Shown: positions 26,759 to 35,068, numbered from the stretch's first letter. The stretch: DNA of 64,000 bases from Pseudoduganella rivuli (GCF_009674485.1 NZ_WKJJ01000019.1:101919-165918), one strand, 5' to 3'. Notes: generated by a model not told the origin, from the sequence alone. Numbers and translations: made by a program.

Positions 26759-26786
26759 ATTATAGGTTATTTGTACATGACGTAAA
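26759..26786 (-). promoter_or_regulatory. Probable promoter of phaZ
   Basis: On the minus strand, TTTACG and a perfect TATAAT are 16 bases apart, about 70 bases before the phaZ start. Confidence 0.6.
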
Positions 26787-27035
26787 GCACTTTGCGGTAA
26801 CCAACAGAAAGGTTGTTTTCCTTTCGGAATAGTTCGACTGAGCCCGTCCTGATTCAAACGATAATACTGGAAGAGCCACAAGAAAAGAGTGTTTCGGCTG
26901 CATTTGTGTAGGACGGTTCCGAGGTGTGGCGTCAGACGAACACTGCGGTTTTCCCCAGTTGCGCGACGCACAAACTTGGTGAGTATTTTTCATGCGAAGT
27001 CGCTTCTTATGCGATTTTCCGCATTATGCGCCTGC
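26787..27035. other. Non-coding gap upstream of phaZ
   Basis: This stretch lies between the phaZ promoter and the fdxA terminator. Short open frames exist but none has a ribosome binding site or protein-like composition. I see no RNA structure or repeat that I can name. Confidence 0.5.
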
Positions 27036-27070
27036 AAAAAAACACAGCCCCGCATAAGGCGGGGCTGTGT
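27036..27070 (-). terminator. Strong terminator of fdxA
   Basis: ACACAGCCCCGC pairs perfectly with GCGGGGCTGTGT (12 bp, loop ATAAG). On the minus strand the stem is followed by six to seven T. Confidence 0.92.
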
Positions 27071-27093
27071 CTTATAGATGATGCAAGAGTTGC

Positions 27094-27417
27094 TTAGCGC
27101 ACCAGCAGTTTCAGCTTGTCTTTGACGTCGCGGAACTGGTCGGCGTCCGGCAGCGGAGACTTGGTCTTGGTGATCGACGGCCAGTTGCGGGACAGGTCGG
27201 CGTTGATCTTGATGTACTGCTGCTGGTCGGCCGGAGTGTCTTCTTCGGCAAAGATGGCGTTGACCGGGCATTCTGCTACGCACACGGCGCAATCGATGCA
27301 TTCGTCTGGATCGATCGCCAGGAAGTTCGGGCCTTCACGGAAGCAATCCACAGGGCACACATCCACGCAATCGGTAAACTTACAGCTGATGCAGGATTCG
27401 GTAACTACGTGGGTCAT
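27094..27417 (-). CDS. fdxA: 7Fe ferredoxin
   Basis: A 107-residue [3Fe-4S][4Fe-4S] ferredoxin. The start MTHVVTESCISCKFTDC matches the family, and AAGGA lies 5 bases upstream; an in-frame extension upstream is not conserved. Cluster ligands: CISCKFTDCVDVCPVDC followed by CIDCAVCVAECPVNAI. The C-terminal tail (about 60-107) is typical of the proteobacterial FdxA group. It serves as a soluble electron carrier. Monocistronic, with its own promoter and terminator. Confidence 0.96.
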   Translation of the reverse strand: MTHVVTESCISCKFTDCVDVCPVDCFREGPNFLAIDPDECIDCAVCVAECPVNAIFAEEDTPADQQQYIKINADLSRNWPSITKTKSPLPDADQFRDVKDKLKLLVR

Positions 27418-27489
27418 AACAGTCCTTATAGATGATTTGCGGCGCCGATGGTGCTGCAAAACTGCCAATACACCTACAGCAAAGCTCTG

Positions 27490-27518
27490 ATTTTAAGGCA
27501 ATTTGCACGTGAGAACAA
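27490..27518 (-). promoter_or_regulatory. Probable promoter of fdxA
   Basis: On the minus strand TTGTTC and TAAAAT are separated by 17 bases, about 75 bases before the fdxA start. Confidence 0.6.
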
Positions 27519-27555
27519 TTCGCCCTTATATACAATCCACATAAGCAAATACGCA

Positions 27556-27573
27556 GGCCGGCTTGCGCCGGCC
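27556..27573. other. GC-rich hairpin after the M4-like peptidase gene
   Basis: GGCCGGC and GCCGGCC form a 7-bp stem with loop TTGC, 28 bases past the peptidase stop codon. It lacks a T run on the minus strand, so it is at best a weak terminator. Confidence 0.4.
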
Positions 27574-27601
27574 GCTTTGGCTGAGGACTGTTGACGTGCG
27601 C

Positions 27602-28978
27602 CTACGTGTTATTGCGGGCTGTGTAATGCTGCTGGCACCAGTCGGCCAGTGCTTTGCGCTCTTCATCGAGCACGTCTTCCAGCTCGAAATACTCGGCGTG
27701 GTTCATGGTGCCGCAGCAACTGCGGCGGTCTTGCGGCAGGGGACTGTCCGCCGCCAGGGCCAGCGTATTCGGGTCTTCCGCCACATTCACGCCGCGCACG
27801 GTGAAGCGGTGCTGGATGAATTCGCGGTATGCCTGCGGTTTGCCATCGCTGACGGCCAGCAGCATCATGTGGCTGGCCACGTGCGCATAGGTGGCGCCAA
27901 AGTCGGGTGCGGCCATCAGCGCGCGCAACACCAGGCCGCACAGGTATTCGCCGGTGCGGTACAGCAGCGCCGCATCGTCCAGCAGGCCGGGACTGCGTTC
28001 GAAGGCGAACATGTCGGCCAGGATGTCGTACACGGCGCCGGTAAACACCTGCGACAGCGCGTGCACTTCATTGCCGGCTTCCGCCAGCGTCAAGTCATTG
28101 TCGGCGTTGCGCAAGCCGTTGGGCCGGCCCAGCGCCAGGCCGAATTGTTCCGCCATGTCGGCCAGGAAGGTCTTGTCGTGCAGGTCGGCCTTGGTCTGGG
28201 CAATGACGGCTTCGGCCTGGTCCAGTTGCGACAGCGCCAGGAATATCGCCGTCAAATCGCCGAAGGCTTCGTGCAGGCCGCCCGTTTGCGGCGGATTGCG
28301 GCGCAACAGCCAGCGCGGTTTCAATCCATCGAGTACGGCATGGCCCGTTTCATGGGCCACGATGTCGAACGAGCGGCACGTGAAGACACGGCCGGCTTCG
28401 CCACTGGGGACGAAGTCGCCGAACTTCAGCGCCCGCTCGCTGCGGCTGTAATACGCGTTCATGACGTCCGGCAAACCGTGGGGGAACACTTTCAGGGGAT
28501 CGGTATTGCGCTGCGAGTTCCACTGCCATGGCAGTTGCGCCGGGGCCCCGCCGGACGCCTGCGCCAGCGCGCGCTGGTACAGGGTCAATGTCTGGCGCAC
28601 CACGGCAAAGGTGTGCACGGCGTCGAATTGTTCCGTGTCGGGCGGCAGGATGAAGTCGCCAAAGGCATTGGGACTGACGGGAGCGATGCCGGGCGCGCCG
28701 TTGGCGATGCGGGCGTCGCGCGGACCGGCCAGGATCACGCCCGGCAGGAACGCTTTGCGCGTGCCCAGTTCCGTCACGGACGGATCCTGCTTCCAGATCA
28801 GGACACGGGCGCCCAGTGGGGTGGTGGCCGCGGCATCGCCGAGGCGGGGCTGTCCCGGCTGCTGCGTCAGTTGCGCGGCTTTGCGGTGGGCGCGGTAGGG
28901 GGCGGATGGCGTGGGAACGTAGCTGACGGGGGCGGTGGCGGGCGAAGAACACAGCGGAATGGACATGTCGGTTTTCAT
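27602..28978 (-). CDS. M4 (thermolysin)-like metallopeptidase homologue
   Basis: A 458-residue protein from the ATG at 28978 (GGAG 5 bases before). A zinc motif HETGH (209-213) sits in FDIVAHETGHAVLDGL. The third ligand, Glu237, is in GGLHEAFGDLTAIF, the gluzincin arrangement of thermolysin. There is no signal peptide and no typical M4 propeptide, so it is either cytoplasmic or leaves by a non-Sec route. Tyr-rich (NAYYSRSERALKFGDF) and long helical segments follow. The substrate is unknown. An upstream in-frame extension has no ribosome binding site and looks like non-coding sequence. Peptidase fold likely; activity inferred. Confidence 0.8.
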   Translation of the reverse strand: MKTDMSIPLCSSPATAPVSYVPTPSAPYRAHRKAAQLTQQPGQPRLGDAAATTPLGARVLIWKQDPSVTELGTRKAFLPGVILAGPRDARIANGAPGIAPVSPNAFGDFILPPDTEQFDAVHTFAVVRQTLTLYQRALAQASGGAPAQLPWQWNSQRNTDPLKVFPHGLPDVMNAYYSRSERALKFGDFVPSGEAGRVFTCRSFDIVAHETGHAVLDGLKPRWLLRRNPPQTGGLHEAFGDLTAIFLALSQLDQAEAVIAQTKADLHDKTFLADMAEQFGLALGRPNGLRNADNDLTLAEAGNEVHALSQVFTGAVYDILADMFAFERSPGLLDDAALLYRTGEYLCGLVLRALMAAPDFGATYAHVASHMMLLAVSDGKPQAYREFIQHRFTVRGVNVAEDPNTLALAADSPLPQDRRSCCGTMNHAEYFELEDVLDEERKALADWCQQHYTARNNT

Positions 28979-29169
28979 GGTTTCTCCGGGGCGGTGGCGC
29001 TGGCGGCATGCCGGCGCCGGTATGCCATGGTCGCCTTGCCCGCGCGGGTGTTGCTTGCGCGTGCGCAAAGCATGTTGCTGCGTTCCATGGAAACGGGCTC
29101 GGGCGTAGAATGGTTCGCAGCGGCCTGCGGGGCCTGTACAATGGCGCCCGCTAAATGAGGAGAGAGGCA

Positions 29170-29460
29170 ATGCCCAACGTACACATCGTCCAGGAACATA
29201 CCTTGACGCCTAAAAAAGCCCGGGAAGCGGCGGAAAAGGTCGCGATCAAATTGGCCGAGGAATTCGAAATGGAATATGCATGGGACGGCGACGTGCTGCA
29301 TTTCGAGCGCAGCGGTGTCAACGGTTCGCTGACCCTGACCAAGCACAAGGCGGAAATGCTGATCAAGCTGGGATTTTTGTTTGGCGCGTTTGCGCCGGTG
29401 ATCCAGGCCAAAGCGTCGGAAAAAATGCAGAAAATATTTGGCGGCGGTAAGGCTGCATAA
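29170..29460 (+). CDS. Polyhydroxyalkanoic acid system family protein
   Basis: A 96-residue protein resembling the short PHA-system family (TIGR02610 type) found beside PHA synthesis or depolymerisation genes. A Lys/Glu-rich helix (TPKKAREAAEKVAIKLAEEF) is followed by a beta-rich part with a GVNGSLTLTKHKAEM segment. The ATG at 29170 has GGAGAG just upstream. Its biochemical role is unproven; family members may bind granules. Nearby phaZ, the acyl-CoA-binding protein and the WS/DGAT gene fit a storage-polymer context. Confidence 0.82.
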   Translation: MPNVHIVQEHTLTPKKAREAAEKVAIKLAEEFEMEYAWDGDVLHFERSGVNGSLTLTKHKAEMLIKLGFLFGAFAPVIQAKASEKMQKIFGGGKAA

Positions 29461-29462
29461 AT

Positions 29463-29495
29463 AAAAAGGGGCGGATATTGCATCCGCCCCTTTTT
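29463..29495. terminator. Bidirectional terminator between PHA-system gene and ACBP gene
   Basis: AAAAAGGGGCGGAT-type arm pairs with ATCCGCCCCTTTTT over 14 bp (loop ATTGC). Both strands end in a T run, serving the two converging genes. Confidence 0.92.
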
Positions 29496-29508
29496 GTTTT
29501 CAGCTTGA

Positions 29509-29763
29509 TCAGCCTTTGAGTTCTTCGATCAGGTCGATGTACTGCTGTTGCGCGTCTTCTTTCGAGGTGCCTTTCAAGTTGGCCCACGCGTCGTATTTGG
29601 CGCGGCCGACCATGTCGGTGAAGCCTGGACGGGAACCTTCGACGTCGCCGGTGGAACCTTGCTTGAACAATGCGTAGATTTTCAGCAGGGTCATGTTGTC
29701 CGGGCGCTCCGGCAGGTTTTTCGAATCGGCCATTGCTTGGTCGAATTGTGCTTGCAGGCTCAT
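29509..29763 (-). CDS. Acyl-CoA-binding protein
   Basis: An 84-residue four-helix ACBP that binds long-chain acyl-CoA in the cytoplasm. Signature residues are present: FDQAMADSKNLPERP, then LLKIYALFKQGSTGDV, KYDAWANLKGTSKEDA and a terminal YIDLIEEL. AAGGA precedes the ATG. Its divergent neighbour is the acyl-CoA-using WS/DGAT, so the pair may share acyl-CoA supply and control. Confidence 0.95.
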   Translation of the reverse strand: MSLQAQFDQAMADSKNLPERPDNMTLLKIYALFKQGSTGDVEGSRPGFTDMVGRAKYDAWANLKGTSKEDAQQQYIDLIEELKG

Positions 29764-29885
29764 GTGTCCTTCTCCTCGTGCTAGAGTGATGTCACTAAAG
29801 AAACTTTGCGCACGTCTGTGCGATAACGAGATAATACATTTCTATAAACGGTAGGCCCAACTGGAACTATAGAGGAGAAGCTCGA

Positions 29886-31340
29886 ATGTTGTCGAAAGCG
29901 TTGTCGGCCCTGGGCCGCAGAAAAATGTCCGCGGTCGACACAGCCTGGCTGCGCATGGATTCGGACAGCAACCAGATGATGATCGTCGGCGTGGCCATGA
30001 TGGCGCAGCCGATCGCACCGGACGGCTTGAAAGAAGCGCTGGAAACCCGCTTCCTGGCTTACCGCCGCTTCCGCAGCCGCGCGGTGACGGATCTGGCGGG
30101 GGCGTGGTGGGAAGAGCAGGAAGTCGACCTGGACGACCACGTCATCCACACCCGCATCGATGGCCACAATGGCACGTCGAACAAGGCGGCGTTGCAGCGG
30201 CTGGTGGGCGAGCTGTCGCAGCAGCCGCTGGATCCGGACAAGCCCCTGTGGCAAATGCACCTGGTCGACAATTGCATCGGCGAAGACGGCAAGCTGCGCC
30301 AAGCGCTGGTCGTGCGCATCCACCACTGCATCGCCGACGGCGTGGCGCTGGTGCGGGTCTTCATGTCGATGTTCGGCCAGCATCCTGACGAACACCCGAA
30401 ACAGCCGCCCAAAGCCGCGCTGGAGGCGGCGGAAGCCAATCCGTGGGACCAGATCCTGTCGCCGATCACCGCCACCAGCGTCAAGGCCATCGACCTGTCG
30501 TCGACCATGTTCGTGAAATCCATGTCGATGTGGGCGGACGTGGACAAGATGGCCGAGCGCCTGGCCACCTATGGCCATACGGCAGCCCAGTTGACCACGG
30601 ACGCCGTCAAGCTGACCACCATGGCCGACGACAGCCATACCCTGTTCAAGGGCAAGCCGAACGGCAAGAAGCACGTGTCGTGGAGCGAGCCGCTGCCGCT
30701 GGCGGATGTCAAGGCCGTCAGCAAGGCGTATGGCTGTTCCGTCAACGATATCCTGATGTCGGCCGTGGCGGGGGCGCTGCGCGGTTACTTGCAGGCGGCC
30801 GGAGGCAGCGTGGCGGGCGATTGCGAAGTGCGGGTCATGGTGCCCGTCAACTTGCGCAAGGACAGCCCGCGCCAGCGGCTGGGCAATGCGTTCGGGCTGG
30901 TGCCGCTGGTGCTGCCGGTCGGGATCGAAGATCCGGTGGCGCGCCTGGCCGAGGTGCAGCGCCGCATGAATGAACTGAAGGGCAGCTATACGGCGCTGGT
31001 GGCGATGTCGGTGCTGGGCGTGCTGGGCGCATCGCCGAAGCAGGTGCAAAACGAAATCCAGAACTTCTTTGCCCGTAAGGCGACGGCCGTGATGAGTAAC
31101 GTGCCGGGACCGCAAACGCCGCTGTACCTGGCCGGCAGCCAGCTGGACCAGATCATGTTCTGGGTGCCGCAATCGGGCGATATCGGTGTCGGCGTGTCGA
31201 TCCTGTCGTATAACGGCGGCGTGCAGTTCGGTATCGTCACGGACGATGCACTGGTGCGCGACCCGGACAACGTGATTGCCCGCTTTGAACCGGAATTTGA
31301 AAAGCTCGTGTTATTGGCTTTGATGGACGGCTGCCCATAA
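29886..31340 (+). CDS. Wax ester synthase / diacylglycerol acyltransferase (WS/DGAT)
   Basis: A 484-residue bifunctional acyltransferase that makes neutral lipids from acyl-CoA and fatty alcohols or diacylglycerol. The catalytic motif HHCIADG (His146-His147, Asp151) matches HHxxxDG. PLWQMHLV precedes it. The C-terminal domain has the NDI motif (SVNDILMSAVAGALRGYL) and SNVPGPQTPLYLAGS. It is soluble or peripheral, with only short hydrophobic stretches. GAGGAG lies upstream of the start. Together with ACBP, the PHA-system gene and phaZ it suggests a storage-lipid locus. Confidence 0.94.
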   Translation: MLSKALSALGRRKMSAVDTAWLRMDSDSNQMMIVGVAMMAQPIAPDGLKEALETRFLAYRRFRSRAVTDLAGAWWEEQEVDLDDHVIHTRIDGHNGTSNKAALQRLVGELSQQPLDPDKPLWQMHLVDNCIGEDGKLRQALVVRIHHCIADGVALVRVFMSMFGQHPDEHPKQPPKAALEAAEANPWDQILSPITATSVKAIDLSSTMFVKSMSMWADVDKMAERLATYGHTAAQLTTDAVKLTTMADDSHTLFKGKPNGKKHVSWSEPLPLADVKAVSKAYGCSVNDILMSAVAGALRGYLQAAGGSVAGDCEVRVMVPVNLRKDSPRQRLGNAFGLVPLVLPVGIEDPVARLAEVQRRMNELKGSYTALVAMSVLGVLGASPKQVQNEIQNFFARKATAVMSNVPGPQTPLYLAGSQLDQIMFWVPQSGDIGVGVSILSYNGGVQFGIVTDDALVRDPDNVIARFEPEFEKLVLLALMDGCP

Positions 31341-31392
31341 AAAAAGCGGCGGTTCAAAACAGGGCATGGCGCCTTGCCTTGAACCGCCGCTT
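31338..31392 (-). terminator. Long-stem terminator of the HU gene
   Basis: AAGCGGCGGTTCAA pairs with TTGAACCGCCGCTT (14 bp) around a 21-base loop that can itself fold. On the minus strand the stem runs into seven T, so it ends the HU transcript; on the plus strand there is no T run for the WS/DGAT gene. Confidence 0.82.
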
Positions 31393-31411
31393 CCGAAGAA
31401 GCGAATGTCGA

Positions 31412-31699
31412 TTACTTCTTCTTAGGCGGGTTCACTGCTGCTTTCAGCGTGGCGCCAGCCGAGAATTTAGGGGTTTTCGACGCAGCGATTTTGATCGCTT
31501 CGCCGGTGGCAGGATTGCGGCCTTTGCGCGCAGCGCGTTTGGCGACGGAGAAGGTGCCGAAGCCGGTGATGCCAACCGTATCGCCTTTTTTCAGGCGCTC
31601 GGTAATGATGGCAATCAGGGTGTTCACTGCATCGTTGGCGGCAGCGCCGGACAGTTCGGTGCGCTTAGCAAATTCTGCGATCAGTTCGCCTTTTTTCAT
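31412..31699 (-). CDS. hupB: DNA-binding protein HU
   Basis: A 95-residue histone-like protein that bends DNA as a dimer. The start MKKGELIAEFAKRTELSG and the arm region GFGTFSVAKRAARKGRNPATGE with TPKFSAG are typical of HU rather than IHF. A lysine-rich tail (AAVNPPKKK) ends it. The start is preceded by a perfect AAGGAGGT Shine-Dalgarno (31704-31711, minus strand), the best in the window, fitting high expression. Confidence 0.95.
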   Translation of the reverse strand: MKKGELIAEFAKRTELSGAAANDAVNTLIAIITERLKKGDTVGITGFGTFSVAKRAARKGRNPATGEAIKIAASKTPKFSAGATLKAAVNPPKKK

Positions 31700-31892
31700 T
31701 ACTACCTCCTTGGTTAATAGAGCGCGCAGATTAGCACAGAATTATTGCCGGATGTGAGTTTCCTTGATCAGAATTTGTGGAAGAAACCCATATACCGTAT
31801 GGCTTGCGAGGATTTTGCGCCACGCTGATACAAACGCAGGCTGCACCTTTGTCGCGCGCGGAGTTATGATCGATGGTAGCGAGGACACAGAC

Positions 31893-32639
31893 ATGGGCTT
31901 TTCCGATGACATCCTGATGGCATATGCCGGCGGCGGCCTGGACCAGGCAACCCGCGCCGAGATCGAATCCGCCATGGAGCGCGACGCCGTGCTGGCGCAG
32001 CGCGTGGCGGCGCACCAGGCGCAATTGCAGCGCCAGGCGCAACCGCGCATGGCCGTGCCCCGGCGCGGCGCCACGGTAGTGCAACTGGCGGCGGTGCGGG
32101 CCACGCGGGCGGCGACACAGCAGGCGGCCCGGCGGGCGCGCAAGGTCCAGCACTGGTCGTGGCTGGAGTGGAGCGCCGTGTTCATGGCGATGGCGCTGGG
32201 CGCGGCGGCGGGGAAGTTCCTGCTGACCGACTGGCAGCCGGAAGCGCAGGCGCCGGCCAGCGTCGCGTGGCGCGACGGCGCGCTGATCGCGCAGGGCCGG
32301 CTGGCGCTGGCGCTGGACCAGGCGCCCGGCGGCGCGGCCGGCGTCTACGGCGGCACGGTGCGCATCGCCTCCAGTTTCGTGGCGACGGATGGCAGCTATT
32401 GCCGTGGCTTTACCGCCACCAGCAGCGGGCAGGAAATGGCGGGGCTGGCGTGCAAGAGTGGCGGCGCGTGGAAATTACCGATCTGGATGCAGACCACGAA
32501 GCCGGCGCAGGCTGGCGCCGTGAAAGCAGGATTGGACTTGCCGGCCGCGGTACAGGCCGTGATGGAACAGCGTAGCGGGGGACAGTTGCTCGACGCGGCG
32601 GCGGAGCACGATGCCCTGCAGAAGGGATGGGTGCGGTAG
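31893..32639 (+). CDS. Anti-sigma-factor-like single-pass membrane protein
   Basis: A 248-residue protein from ATG 31893 (GAGGA 7 bases before). The N-terminus MGFSDDILMAYAGGGLDQAT followed by RAEIESAMERDAVLA matches the N-terminal sigma-binding segment of membrane anti-sigma factors. A Gln/Arg/Ala-rich stretch follows, then one transmembrane helix (WSAVFMAMALGAAAGKFLL, about 94-112) and an Ala/Gly-rich periplasmic domain of 130 residues with a cysteine pair. No ECF sigma gene is adjacent, which is unusual. The stop codon TAG is part of a palindromic repeat. The function is inferred from the N-terminus only. Confidence 0.68.
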   Translation: MGFSDDILMAYAGGGLDQATRAEIESAMERDAVLAQRVAAHQAQLQRQAQPRMAVPRRGATVVQLAAVRATRAATQQAARRARKVQHWSWLEWSAVFMAMALGAAAGKFLLTDWQPEAQAPASVAWRDGALIAQGRLALALDQAPGGAAGVYGGTVRIASSFVATDGSYCRGFTATSSGQEMAGLACKSGGAWKLPIWMQTTKPAQAGAVKAGLDLPAAVQAVMEQRSGGQLLDAAAEHDALQKGWVR

Positions 32640-32672
32640 GGCGGATTAGCCGGCCAGGGCCGGCCATCCGCC
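32636..32672 (+). repeat. Palindromic GTAGGGCGG element, copy A
   Basis: GTAGGGCGGATTAGC leads into a hairpin: GGCGGAT pairs with ATCCGCC and an inner GCCGGCC pairs with GGCCGGC. The TAG at 32637 is the stop codon of the anti-sigma-like gene. Confidence 0.75.
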
Positions 32673-32692
32673 TGTTGCCCCATCGTACAATC

Positions 32693-32733
32693 GTCACTCC
32701 TGCCGGAGTGACTTAAGAGCGGGCGAAGCCCGC
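32693..32733. other. Two further hairpins before the FKBP gene end
   Basis: GTCACTCC/GGAGTGAC (8 bp, loop TGCC) and GCGGGC/GCCCGC (6 bp, loop GAA) lie in the convergent gap. Neither has a clear T run; they may slow transcription from both sides. Confidence 0.45.
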
Positions 32734-32758
32734 GTCATCCACCACAAGCGGGGGGAAC

Positions 32759-33115
32759 TTATACAGCCAGCAGTTCCACGTCGAAGATCAGCGTGGCGTT
32801 TGGCGGAATCACGCCGCCCGCGCCGCGCGAGCCATAGCCCAGGTCGGACGGGATGATCAGTTGGCGGGTGCCGCCGACTTTCATGCCTTGCACGCCTTCA
32901 TCCCAGCCGCGGATCACCATGCCTGCGCCCAGCGCGAATTCGAACGGGTCGTTGCGGTCTTTGCTGGAATCGAATTTCGCGCCTTTGGAGCCGTCGTCGT
33001 TGCGCAGCCAGCCGGTGTAATGCACGGTGACATTCTGGCCAGCTTTCGCCTCGGCGCCGTCGCCCACTTTGATTTCGTCGTATTGCAGGCCGGAGGCCGT
33101 GGTAATAATGGACAT
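32759..33115 (-). CDS. FKBP-type peptidyl-prolyl cis-trans isomerase
   Basis: A 118-residue single-domain FKBP without a signal peptide, so cytoplasmic. Signatures: VTVHYTGWLRNDDGSKGAKF, then DPFEFALGAGMVIRGWDEGV, GMKVGGTRQLIIPSDLGYGS and the closing IPPNATLIFDVELL. These include the binding-pocket Tyr, Asp, Phe and Trp. The ATG at 33115 has AAAGGA 5 bases upstream; a longer in-frame version starts in non-conserved sequence. Confidence 0.94.
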   Translation of the reverse strand: MSIITTASGLQYDEIKVGDGAEAKAGQNVTVHYTGWLRNDDGSKGAKFDSSKDRNDPFEFALGAGMVIRGWDEGVQGMKVGGTRQLIIPSDLGYGSRGAGGVIPPNATLIFDVELLAV

Positions 33116-33320
33116 GATGTTCCTTTTTGATTGACAGGTAAGCCATTTATTGTAGACGCTGCGCAGCACATCCGCCATTTTTGTCCTGACCTAAGTCAAA
33201 TTTAAGTATTTTCCCCGCCATGCCCCACCATTTATGTCGGCAATTGGCCGTCGTCCAGTCCGGTTTGCACTTAAAATAGGGTTTTGCTTTTACCCGCGCT
33301 TATCAACCGCGATTCCCGTC

Positions 33321-34286
33321 ATGTTCCGCAGTCTCCGCCGTATCGTTTTTTCCACCGTATGTCTTGCCGCTGCCAGTGCGCAAGCCAATGTCGTCGTGGT
33401 GCTCAATTCCCGTGACGCGACCGTCCAGCTGCTGGACCAGGCTACCCATAAAAGCTTGCAGACGTATTCGGTCGGCAAGGAACCGCACCACCTGATGCCG
33501 ACGCCGGACAACAAGTCGCTGATCGTGGCCAGCGCGGTGGGCAATGAATTGATTTTCCTGGATCCGAAATCGGGCCAGATCCAGCGCCACGTGAAAGACG
33601 TGCTGGATCCTTACCAGATCGGCTTTTCGCCGGACCAGAAATGGTTCGTCGCCACCTCGCTGCGCCTGGACCGCGTCGATATCTATAAATACGACGGCAG
33701 CAACGTGACGCTGTCCAAGCGCATCCCGATGCCCAAGCTGCCGAGCCACATTGCCTTCGATGCAAAAAGCACGATGGCGTTCATTACGCAGCAGGGCAGC
33801 GACCAGGTCAGCGGCATCGACTTGAAAACCCAGCAAGTCAAATGGACGATACCGGTCGGCAAGCTGCCGGCGGGCATCACCGTGACGCCGGACGATAAAT
33901 ACCTGCTGGTCGGCATCATGGGCAGCGATTACGTGGAAGTGATCGACTGGCGCACGCAAAAAACCGTCAAGCGCATCAAGGCGGGCGACGGCACGCACAA
34001 TTTCCGCGCGCAGGGCGACAACCGCTATACGTACGTGTCGAACCGCGTATCGAACACGATTAACATCATCGACCAGAAAACCCTGGAAAACGTCGGCACC
34101 ATCAACGTGCCGGGCGGCCCGGATTGCATGGAAATCACCGATGACGGCAAAACCATGTGGGTGACCTTGCGCTGGATCAAGAAGGTCGCCGTGATCGACC
34201 TGCCCAGCCGCAAGGTCGTCAAGCTGATCCCGGTTGGTCGTTCGCCGCACGGCGTGTTCTTCGCCAACTCGGCGCCGCGCATGTGA
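33321..34286 (+). CDS. Exported YVTN-type beta-propeller protein
   Basis: A 321-residue protein with a signal peptide (MFRSLRRIVFSTVCLAAASA, cleavage near AQA-NV). The mature chain is repeated propeller blades such as VVVLNSRDATVQLLDQ, VGKEPHHLMPTPDNKSL, VGKLPAGITVTPDDKYL and IPVGRSPHGVFF, the YncE/YVTN pattern of seven-bladed surface or periplasmic proteins. The ligand is unknown. The next gene, a NodB-like deacetylase, starts 9 bases after the stop, so they form one operon; a role in the envelope or at polysaccharide is plausible. The start lacks a strong ribosome binding site. Confidence 0.85.
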   Translation: MFRSLRRIVFSTVCLAAASAQANVVVVLNSRDATVQLLDQATHKSLQTYSVGKEPHHLMPTPDNKSLIVASAVGNELIFLDPKSGQIQRHVKDVLDPYQIGFSPDQKWFVATSLRLDRVDIYKYDGSNVTLSKRIPMPKLPSHIAFDAKSTMAFITQQGSDQVSGIDLKTQQVKWTIPVGKLPAGITVTPDDKYLLVGIMGSDYVEVIDWRTQKTVKRIKAGDGTHNFRAQGDNRYTYVSNRVSNTINIIDQKTLENVGTINVPGGPDCMEITDDGKTMWVTLRWIKKVAVIDLPSRKVVKLIPVGRSPHGVFFANSAPRM

Positions 34287-34294
34287 GGTCGGCC

Positions 34295-35068
34295 ATGCGC
34301 GGTTGGGCGGTCATCGGCGTCCTGCTGGCGGCGGCGCCGGCCGCCACGGCATTGGCGGGCGACGCCGCCTGCCATGGCACGATTTACCTGACGTTCGACA
34401 CGGGCAGCCAGTCGCAGGCCGACCTGATTGCCGCTGTCCTCAACAAGCACCACGTCAAAGCCACGTTCTTCCTGGCCAGTGAAAAAACCGTGCGGGGCGA
34501 CTATTCGCTCGATCCCGCGTGGGCGCCATACTGGCAGGCGCGCGTGGCGGAAGGGCATGCGTTCGGTTCCCATACGTTCGACCACGTGTACTGGCTGAAA
34601 GACTTGCCGGGCGGACGCATGCGCGTCAAGCCGCAATTCGGCGCGCAGGCCGGCAAGGCGCAGGACTGGAGCGCGCAGCAGTATTGCGCCGAGATCCGCC
34701 GCGTGGATACGCGCTTCGTTGAATTGACGGGGCGCCACCTGGACCCGCTGTGGCGCGCGCCGGGCGGCAAGACTTCGGCCAATACGCTGGCCGCGGCCAA
34801 AACCTGCGGCTATGCGCACGCGGGCTGGGCGCCGGCCGGCTTTTCCGGCGATGAAACGTCCAGCGACACCTGGCCCAACAAGGTCTTGCTGGACAAGGCG
34901 CTGCGCGATTTGCGCGGCGGCGATATCTTCATGGCCCATATGGGCATCTGGTCGCGCAAGGATCCGTGGGCGCCCGCCAACCTGGACCCGCTGATCACGG
35001 GGCTGAAACAAAAGGGCTTTTGCTTTGCCACGCTGCGCGACCATCCTGATTACAAAAAACACCCATGA
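34295..35068 (+). CDS. Exported polysaccharide-deacetylase (NodB-like) protein
   Basis: A 257-residue protein with a signal peptide (MRGWAVIGVLLAAAPAATAL, cleavage after LAG) and a NodB homology domain. Motif 1 reads TFDTG (Asp35, Thr36) where most deacetylases have TFDDG, so the catalytic base is kept but the metal-binding Asp is Thr. Motif 2 is SHTFDH (His93, His97) and motif 3 is WRAPGGKT. A TFDTG variant is known in some family members, so activity is possible but not certain. GAGG overlaps the previous stop. Its own stop overlaps the next gene (ATGA). Confidence 0.85.
   Translation: MRGWAVIGVLLAAAPAATALAGDAACHGTIYLTFDTGSQSQADLIAAVLNKHHVKATFFLASEKTVRGDYSLDPAWAPYWQARVAEGHAFGSHTFDHVYWLKDLPGGRMRVKPQFGAQAGKAQDWSAQQYCAEIRRVDTRFVELTGRHLDPLWRAPGGKTSANTLAAAKTCGYAHAGWAPAGFSGDETSSDTWPNKVLLDKALRDLRGGDIFMAHMGIWSRKDPWAPANLDPLITGLKQKGFCFATLRDHPDYKKHP

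Noticed and set aside
27556..27573. GGCCGGC hairpin as a member of the palindromic family
   Set aside because: It lacks the GTAGGGCGG lead and the CCGCC close; it is recorded only as a weak hairpin.
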